This document shows positions 22,941-31,700 of a stretch of 35,411 nucleotides of DNA, one piece after another. The notes beneath the pieces are model-generated. The model was not told the origin of the DNA, did not search any database, and was given only the letters and a program-made list of their open reading frames with translations. Made by a program: the position numbers and the translations under genes. Source of the stretch: Bacilli bacterium (GTDB lineage: Bacteria > Bacillota_I > Bacilli_A > RF39 > UBA660). Location: positions 1 through 35,411 of the forward strand of contig CAAGHO010000041.1 in NCBI GenBank assembly GCA_900769695.1, given 5' to 3'. Each line of letters opens with the position of its first letter. Position 1 is the first letter of the stretch.

Positions 22941-24543
22941 TAAAATTGATATAATTGATATGATAGAACAAACTAAGAAAAAACTTGAATCTATTCCTTT
23001 GGAAACAAATAAAGGTACTAAAGCAGTAAAAAGAAAATATCATGAAAAGCAAGCAACTATTAGAAATGAATTTGCTATATCAGAAATTAAAAAATATACA
23101 GAATATAAAGAAATACTATTTGAGGAAATTACTAAGCGTATAGAAAAACAAATTCCAGTAAGTCATACTTTAGAACTAGAAAATCAACAAAGATATTTAG
23201 ATAAGCTCTTTTCTTTATCTGTATTAGAAAGTAATTATCAAAATAATATTTATTTCTATGATTTAGAAAAATCGATTCTTGAACTTTCAGATTTTGATAA
23301 AGAAAACATTGATAATGTCAATGACAAGATAAAAAACATTTTAGATTTTTTTGAACGTGTAGGCATAAAAATAGATCTTAAATTGTTTAATTATAGTAGT
23401 GTTACTTTAGAATATATGACTCCATTTCTTGATAATAGAGGTGGGGATGATTTTTATAAAATTATGAGGGATGTTTTTGAAAAATTATATTTTAATAATC
23501 CAACTATTATTAATCATTTGAAATTAAATTTATTATATATCGTTGGTATTTATAAGAAAAAAATAATGGTTTTTAATACTGGTGATCTTAACAATAACAA
23601 AAATAGTCTAAATACTGATAATATATATAATAAATATTCTAAATTATCATTTGAATTAGATGAAAAAGTTAAATGTGATCGTTATAATATTTTGACTAAC
23701 TTCTTAAATGATACTTTAAAAATAGATGATTATTTTAATTATGAAGCTTCAGAAAATAATTATTTTAGTAATTTGCTAGATTATAAGTTTTCTGATATTG
23801 ATAGTGATGATCAACAGGAATTATATAATCAAGTTTTGAAACTTAAATTTTCTATAGATGAATTAAAAGAATATTATTACTTTCAACCAGTTATTACTGA
23901 TTTATTAAAGTTATATAAATCAAATTCAGATATAGAAAAAAAATACTATGATAAATTGAAAGAATTAGATAATCAACTAAAACAAAAATCAAAATTATTT
24001 AATAATTACTCAAAAACTATTAAACCTAGTATTTTTGGAAATGTAAATAAGCAAAAAATTGAACAAACAAAACTTTTATTAGATCAGAAAGTAGAAGAAA
24101 TATCAAGGTTAACTGATGAAGTTAAATCATTAGATATTAATTATTTATTATTTAAAAATATAACTGATTCTTCTAGTATTAGAAATTTATTACTTCAAGC
24201 AACTTTTTCTTATCCTTATTTAAAGAAAATATTTGAATTAAATTATAAACAAGATACTGAAAATTTAAAATTTGACGAATTTGAAAGTCGTTTACTAAAA
24301 TTTATTTATAATAAGAATAATACATTTATAGATAAAACCGCTATTACTGTTTCTGATATAGCATCTGTTGTAGCTTCTAAATATCGCCTATTTAATTTAA
24401 AAGTAAATGATGCTGATTTAGAACTTGACTCTATTACAAAATTAGAATCACTAACTAATTCAATTGTAAACTTATATTATATAGAAAAATCAGGTACTGA
24501 TATGTTACAAGTAAAATTTATTTATAAGGGAAAACATCTGTAA
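22930..24543 (+). CDS. Large cytoplasmic coiled-coil protein of unknown function
   Basis: 537 residues, no signal peptide or TM segment, very rich in Lys, Glu, Asn and Asp. Residues about 330-403 form a likely coiled coil (KKYYDKLKELDNQLKQKSKL, KIEQTKLLLDQKVEEISRL). No catalytic motif is seen. GAGGA precedes the ATG at 22930; an in-frame ATG at 22915 would place the ribosome-binding site inside the gene. It sits between subunit genes and signal peptidase in the surface locus, so a cytoplasmic assembly or regulatory role is plausible. It may contact the long cytoplasmic tail of the signal peptidase (inference). Confidence 0.7.
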   Translation: MKINKIDIIDMIEQTKKKLESIPLETNKGTKAVKRKYHEKQATIRNEFAISEIKKYTEYKEILFEEITKRIEKQIPVSHTLELENQQRYLDKLFSLSVLESNYQNNIYFYDLEKSILELSDFDKENIDNVNDKIKNILDFFERVGIKIDLKLFNYSSVTLEYMTPFLDNRGGDDFYKIMRDVFEKLYFNNPTIINHLKLNLLYIVGIYKKKIMVFNTGDLNNNKNSLNTDNIYNKYSKLSFELDEKVKCDRYNILTNFLNDTLKIDDYFNYEASENNYFSNLLDYKFSDIDSDDQQELYNQVLKLKFSIDELKEYYYFQPVITDLLKLYKSNSDIEKKYYDKLKELDNQLKQKSKLFNNYSKTIKPSIFGNVNKQKIEQTKLLLDQKVEEISRLTDEVKSLDINYLLFKNITDSSSIRNLLLQATFSYPYLKKIFELNYKQDTENLKFDEFESRLLKFIYNKNNTFIDKTAITVSDIASVVASKYRLFNLKVNDADLELDSITKLESLTNSIVNLYYIEKSGTDMLQVKFIYKGKHL

Positions 24544-24559
24544 TGTTTTCTTTTCTTTT
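24530..24559 (+). terminator. Terminator overlapping the stop codon
   Basis: GAAAACAT (24530-24537), loop, ATGTTTTC (24543-24550), then TTTTCTTTT. It ends the first transcription unit of the surface locus. Confidence 0.75.
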
Positions 24560-24571
24560 GCCCTAGATTTA

Positions 24572-24580
24572 TGATATAAT
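24572..24580 (+). promoter_or_regulatory. Extended -10 promoter of the signal-peptidase/giant-protein unit
   Basis: TGATATAAT: a perfect extended -10 (TG 24572-24573, TATAAT 24575-24580) without a recognisable -35, 35 bases before the signal peptidase ATG. Confidence 0.6.
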
Positions 24581-24614
24581 AAAATAAAAGAATAAAATAG
24601 AGTGGTGAAGGTGT

Positions 24615-25778
24615 ATGAAGTACATAAAAAAGATTATTTTATATTGTTTTTATGCTTTTATAGTTTGTCTTGTTTCTTTATGTGTTTATACATTTTTAAT
24701 GGTAGATGTATGTGGTAAAAAGTATGCAAATATTTTTGGGTATACTTATTTCGTAGTAGCATCAGGATCAATGTCAGGTACTATTGAAGTAGATGATGTT
24801 GTAATTATTAAAATAAATTCTAAATACAAACCAAATGATATTATTACATATCAAGATAAAGATGGTAATTTTATTACTCATCGTTATATTAAAGAAGTTA
24901 ATGGAAAACTAATTACTAAGGGTGATGTTAATAATACCTTAGATGAAGCAATAGATAAAAAACAAGTAGTAGGTAAAGTTAGTATAATTATTTCTCCAAG
25001 CTTTGTCTTTAAACTTTTAGCGATCATCCTTATTATTGTAATAATCTTTGTTTTATTTAACTTTGATAAAATCTTTCAAAAGTGTAGTAAGAATGAAAAT
25101 AATAACGATAAGAAAAAAATAAAAGTAAAAAGCGTTCCTTCTAGTGGTGAAACAATAAGAATACCAATAGGGGAAATATGCAAATTAGAGAACAATGGTG
25201 ACGATGAAATAGAATTTTTAGATCCAGATGAAATTAGTATTGAAATAGAAAAGAAAAATGCTAAAGAAAAGAAATTGTTACAACAAACAGTTAAATTACT
25301 AAGATTAAAACATGATGGTATTATTCAATCAAATCTTACTAAAGAATGGGCTAAAAAGTATAGGTTTGTTTACAAACTTGCTTATGAAATAAAAATTAAT
25401 GATATAGTTGAATTTAATAATTTAATTACTAAAACTAAATTTGAAGTAGAAGAATATGATCCAGAATCAGTTGGTTTATATGACAATTTACTTGACAAAT
25501 TATACGATATGCCAATTTATGTATTTTTACAGATATTAGTTTTTGCAGTTTTATATAATGACTTAGAATTCTTCGATGGCATTTATAAACTCTTAAAATA
25601 CAAAGCAAGACTTGATAAAGATCATGAGTTTATTAAAAGTGATGCTACAATTAATAAAAAATTAAACGATTTATTAGAATTTATGAAGCAAATTTCCGAT
25701 AAATTTGATAATAAAAACGTCTTAAAACTAGAAAAAATAGAAGAGTTTGGAGAATTAAAAAAGTATATTAATGAGTAA
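24615..25778 (+). CDS. SipW-type signal peptidase I with long cytoplasmic extension
   Basis: 387 residues. The first half is an ER/SipW-type signal peptidase: TM1 (about 8-30), nucleophile S52 in VASGSMSGTIEVDD, H89 in FITHRYI where bacterial Lys-type enzymes have Lys, GD103-104 in LITKGDVNN, and TM2 (about 129-150). Such enzymes remove signal peptides from TasA-like biofilm proteins. Unusually, about 235 residues follow TM2, a charged linker and a mainly helical domain (LLQQTVKLLRLKHDG, AYEIKINDIVEFNNL, PIYVFLQILVFAVLYND) predicted on the cytoplasmic side. SipW-family enzymes are normally about 180-200 residues. GAAGGTG precedes ATG. It starts the unit with the giant beta-helix gene, 21 bases away. 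Confidence 0.9.
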   Translation: MKYIKKIILYCFYAFIVCLVSLCVYTFLMVDVCGKKYANIFGYTYFVVASGSMSGTIEVDDVVIIKINSKYKPNDIITYQDKDGNFITHRYIKEVNGKLITKGDVNNTLDEAIDKKQVVGKVSIIISPSFVFKLLAIILIIVIIFVLFNFDKIFQKCSKNENNNDKKKIKVKSVPSSGETIRIPIGEICKLENNGDDEIEFLDPDEISIEIEKKNAKEKKLLQQTVKLLRLKHDGIIQSNLTKEWAKKYRFVYKLAYEIKINDIVEFNNLITKTKFEVEEYDPESVGLYDNLLDKLYDMPIYVFLQILVFAVLYNDLEFFDGIYKLLKYKARLDKDHEFIKSDATINKKLNDLLEFMKQISDKFDNKNVLKLEKIEEFGELKKYINE

Positions 25779-25799
25779 TTAGTAGTAGGAGGTGTCCAT

Positions 25800-28700
25800 A
25801 TGTATAAAAAGAAAAAAGCATTGAAGATGCTTTCTTTACTTCTTTTTATTGTAGTAGCTATATTCTTTAGTTATAGCTTTTTCTTTGGACCTTCTACCTA
25901 CAGTGAATTTAATAAAAATATTGATGTATGGGATGGGAAAACTATTTCTACTAATTTCACGTATGGTAATGGTAGTATAGATAATCCTTATCAAATAACA
26001 TCTAGTGCTGATTTTTTATATTTTCAAAAAGTAATTAGTGAAGATAAAACCTATCTTGATAAAAATTATGTATTAACAACAAATCTAGATTTAAATAATT
26101 TTTCGTTTCCGAATATTGGTAATAAAAATAACTATTTTCGTGGAAATTTTGATGGATGTGGATATACAATTAGTAATATTAATCTAGATACTAGTACAGA
26201 TATTGATGGAGAAAATTATCATAGTTTATTTGTAAGAATAGAAAATTCAACTATTAAAAATTTAAATATTAGTAACGAAAAAATAATTTCTAATACAGAA
26301 AAAACTGATCATGTATCATTATTAATAGGAGAAGCTAAAAACTCAACTATTTCTAATATTTCTATTAATAATGCCTCATTTGATACTGAAAATATCAGTG
26401 CTGAAGATAGTTTTGGTGGAGTTATTTATAATGTTTTGGATAAAACAAGTATAAATAATATTGTTTATAGTTTAAAGATTGATTCAAACACTAAATTAAA
26501 TATTGGTTTGTTTGTTAATACAATTTCATCAAGTGAAAGCTCCTTTAATAATATAGTATATGATGTAGATTATACTGGATCCTTAGATACTAAAGAATAC
26601 TTCAATAATCCTACTAATGTAAAGATAAGCAATATATATAAATATGAATTAAATCCTGATATTAGTATTTCAAATACTACTGAAGAAGAAATTTTAAACC
26701 TTTTAAATAGTAATAATGATTATAAATGGATAGTAGAAAATAACACTTTTATTTTGAAAAATAAATCTAATATAGAAGAACAAGAAATAAAGAAAAATCC
26801 TACTGTTAAAAAAGTAAAATCAAAAATTACAGAACATGCATCTGGTATAAGTGACGATACTGTATATATTAATGAACTTGATAGTGACTATAAATATTAC
26901 ATGGGATTAAACTATACATATAGTGAAAATGATGGATATCTACCAGATGGAACAAATCAAAAAATATATTCAGATAGTAATCTAGTTAAAGTATATATTA
27001 ATTATAAATCAGAAAATATTAATAATAGTAGTGAAAAGTCAACTGTTAGTATTAAGGAAAAACAAGACAATTATTATTACTATAAGTATTATCCTATATC
27101 TAATAATAGTGTTACTATTGATTTAATAAATAATCCCTTTACTAATTTACCTAATTCTAGGGCTTTTAATGGTTGGGTAACAGATTATGAAAATATAACT
27201 ACTACAAATAATTTATCTGGAACTAAATCAGTAATTATTCCTGTTACATACACAGATAATAAACCAGATCCTATTGAAATAACATTTTATACTAGTTATG
27301 TTGATGCAACAGTAAGCAAACTTACTCAAAATAAAAACTGGGATGATGCTTTTAAAGAATTAAAAAGTGTATCAATGCAAAAAATTGCTTCAAAAGATTT
27401 GAATGGTGTAGCAGCAAATACTTATAAAAAAGTTTCTCTAAATAATGGAGAAAGTGCTAATGGTTATTATGATTCAAATGGAGTTTATCAATCAAATACA
27501 TCATGTAATAGCATGACTGGTTGTACATACTATGAATATATGAATTATTATGATAGTTCTAATAACATTAACAATTTTGATTCTAATAGTGAGTACTATT
27601 ATTTAGTAACAAAAGATACTAATATAATTGTTTTAGAAAAAAACATTAGAAGTGGTTGGGGTAGTGCTGATGACAAACCATTTACTTTAACTAGTGTTTA
27701 TAATAATACTGATTATAGAGATTCTTACAGTGCAAATTTTGCCTATTCATATCTTAATTGTCATAACGATACAGTCATTCAAAATATAAAAATAAATAGT
27801 GGAAATTATAATAGTACAAATTATTCTTTATCAAGTAATGGAACAAAACTAGGATATTTGTATACAAATAATCATAATGTGATTTTAGGAAGAGGAATAA
27901 TATCTGATACTTCAAAAGTTACTTTTAAAGGTATTATAGGAAGTAGTCCTACTAGTTATGGTTTTTCCTATAATCCAAGTAAATATAAATTACAAGTAGA
28001 AAGTGGAAAATATAATGCAATAACTCTTCTTAATGGTACTAATAATAATTCTTATACTCAGTATGTAGAATCAACTGGTATTTTTGGCTCTGATTATGAT
28101 AAAATTTTAAATGATAATACTAACTTAATAGTTTATTCTAATGTTATAGGTAATGCATCTGGTACTATTTCAGCACGTTATGAAAATACACCTGCTATAA
28201 ATATGATTTATAAAAGTGGTACTTTTGGTAAGAACAAATACAATAATAAAAGTGGAATTGTTGTAGGAAGTATTGGTGGAGAACAAAATTCTTCTGCTAA
28301 AGCAATTATAGAAGGTGGAGATATTTATCAAATAAATGGTAGTAGTTTTGTATCTTCTTCTAGGAGTAATTTTAATTCTACATACTTATATATTAAAGGT
28401 GGAAATATAAATATCGTTAGTTTAGGTGGAGATGAAGATATAAGTTATGGAAACAGAATCTTACAAATAACCTCAGGGGAAATTACCCATTCTTTAATTA
28501 TGGGAAGTGTTTCTACTAATACCTTAAATGGTAATAGTTTCTTATATGTTGGAGGAAATTCTAAAGTAGGAAATAATAATAAGGAAGATTTGAATTATTA
28601 TCCTTCTACTATGGGAGCAATCTATGGTCTTGGTTATGGAATTAGTGATAATAAGATTACAACTAATGGTAATTCAAATATTATTGTTGATGGTAATGCA

Positions 28701-31700
28701 ACTATTACAGGTAATATTCATTTAGGTGGAAATAATACAATAGATAGTAAAGAATCTAATTTAAGTCTTAATCTAAAATCAGGTACTATTAATGGGGATG
28801 TTTATGGTTCTAGTGAAACAGGGGATGTTTTAGGATCGAGTACAATTAACATTGATAATGCAAAAATTGATGGTTCCTTATTTGGTGGTAATGATAAATC
28901 AGGTACTACTACAGGAGATGTAACAATTAATTTTAACTCAGGAGAAATTACTAAATCATTATATGGTGGTGGTAATTTAGGCTATGAAAATAAAAATAAT
29001 CCAGGTACTTATTTAAATGGAAATATTAACATTAATGTAGGTTTGAAAGATACATCTCCAACAATTAAAGAATCTTTATATGGAGCAGGTAAATATGGAT
29101 CTGTTCATAAAAAGAATGCAACTGAAGAAAATGACAATCAAACTAAAATAGTTATTAATAATGCTTTAATAAGCGGTGGAGTTTATGGTGGAAGTCATGG
29201 AAATGAAGATATAAATCCTAATGTTTATGGAAATGTAACAATTGATGTGAATGGTGGTAATATTGGTACCTTGTATGGTGGTTGTAGAAATAATGGTACA
29301 ATGTATGGAGTAATAACTGCTAATTTAAATTCTGGAATAATTGGAGATGCATACGGAGGTTCATATCAGTCTGATATTTCCGAAAGTAATATTAATTTAT
29401 TAGGAGCAACAGTAAATAATTTATATGGTGGATCTAATCAAAATGGTACAGCTAATATTACAAATGTTACTGTAAGAGATGGTAATGTTGTAAATGTTTA
29501 TGGTGGTAATAACACTGGTGGAAAAACTAAACAAACTAATGTTACTGTTACAAGTAAAAATGTTTATGGAACAATTTATAATCCAACGATTACGGGAAAT
29601 GTTTATGCTGGTGGAAGATTATCAGATAGTGATGAAGCCAACTTAACTCTTCTTAATACTACTCAAGAAATATCTATTTATGGTGGTGGAGAAGAAGCTA
29701 ATGTTACAACTACAAACTTAATCGCAACAGGATCTAATGTTGAAAATGTTTTTGGTGGATCTAAAACATCTGGAAATGTTTCAAAATCAAATGTTAGAGT
29801 TGAAAATGGAGTTTACTCTAATATCTATGGTGGTAACGATATGGGTGGTAAAACAAAAGTTACTAATGTCGTTACAGTAGGAGGTACTACTACAAATTTA
29901 TATGGTGGTGGAAACTATTCAGATACTGATGAAACTAATGTTGAAGTAATTGACGGAATTGTTGCCAATCTTTACGGTGGAGGAAACAGAAGTGGAGCAG
30001 GTACAACAAATGTAAAAATTACTTCTGGTTCTGTTTTCAATGCTTATGGTGGATCAGATCATAGTGGTGATGTTGTAAATTCAAATATTAGTACAAGTGA
30101 AAATGGTAAAGTTATTGAAAGTGGTGTTACTTTTGATGTTACATATGAAGCAGAAGATGTTACTTGGCAAAGTAAGGATTATCCAACAATTGTCCATATA
30201 AAATATAAGATAATCAACAAATCAGGTAGTACAATTAAAAGTTTCAATGCTTCAGTTTATGCTGAAAAATCAACTCTTTTTTCAAATTATAGTCAATCAC
30301 AAATAACTGAAAATGATAGTTTCTATTCGATAAATGAAAAAAACAGATATTGGGGAGTTAATGAAATTGCTAATAACTCTACATATGAAATAGAATTTTA
30401 TATTTTAACTTTACAACCTAAGGATACTTTTAAACTTAATTATGGACTTTCAAGTTCGGATGGTAACAATCAATATGTATCTGGAAGTTCTATCATGATA
30501 GGTAACTTGTATGGTGGTAATAATGAAGGTGGATATACCGAAAATACAAACGTTGTAATTAAAAGTGGATTTACAGGTGATATTTACGGTGGTGGTGATA
30601 TTGCACCAGTTGGAACTACAAATGTTACTATTAATGATGGTAAAATAAATGGAGTTTATGGAGGATCTAATCATTCAACTACTAAGTATAATACTAATAT
30701 CTTAACCACTGGAGGAGTCGTTATTACTGATGTTTATGGTGGTGGTAATGAAGGTACTGTCAAAAATGGCACTAATGTTGAAATTAGAAATACTCAAGTT
30801 AATGGTAATGTCTATGCTGGTGGATCCGGTTCAGAAGCAATCGTAGACAAAAAGTCAAAGGTAATAATAAATGGTAAAAGTATTATTGGAGAATCTGTAA
30901 CAGGTAAAGTCGATAGTGGCTGTGTTTTCGGTGGTGGGCGCATTGCCTCAGTTGGAGATGTTAGTAGTAATGATGCTAAGACAGAAGTTATAATTCAAGG
31001 TGGAACAATTTACGGAAATGTATATGGAGGAGCCAATACTTCAGTTGTTTATGGTACTACTAAAGTAGATGTCGGAACTTTAAGTGATGATTTTCTAGAT
31101 GATGTTATAATTTATGGTACTGTTTTTGGAGGAGGAGAAGCAAATGCCTCTGGTAGTGAAAACTATGATTATACATATATATCTGTTACCAAAGGAATTG
31201 AAATTAATGTAGATGGTGATTTTTACAATAAAAATAATAAAAAAATTAGTATTGGAGGTAGTATCTTTGGCTCAGGAAATGCTTCATCTTCTAGTGGTAC
31301 ATCAGAAATAACTATTAGTAACTATGGAACAAAATCTGATATAAAACAGTTAGTATCAATTCAAAGAACAGGAAAAACAACTATTGATAATTCTTATATT
31401 GAAATTAGTGGTACAACAGATAGAACAAACGAATATTCCACAATCAAATATTCATTAAATAGAATTGATTTATTAGAATTAAAAAATAATGCTTGCCTAC
31501 TTTTGCAACAAAATGCTAACCTTTTAAAAGCCTTTTCTAGTGTTGCTAAAGACAATAGTAAGGCAGTAGTAACAATTGATGATGAATTAGAAAAAACAAC
31601 TTCTAATACAATAAATAGGCTTTATATTTTAGCTAATAAAGGATTAAATGTTACAACAAATCAGGCAGCAACTTCATATGGAAAGGTTTCTGGAATGACT

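Noticed and set aside
28799..31290. CRISPR-like array
   Set aside because: The repeated bases are in-frame codons for YGG turns, degenerate and unevenly spaced. No CRISPR repeat-spacer pattern or cas gene occurs in the window.
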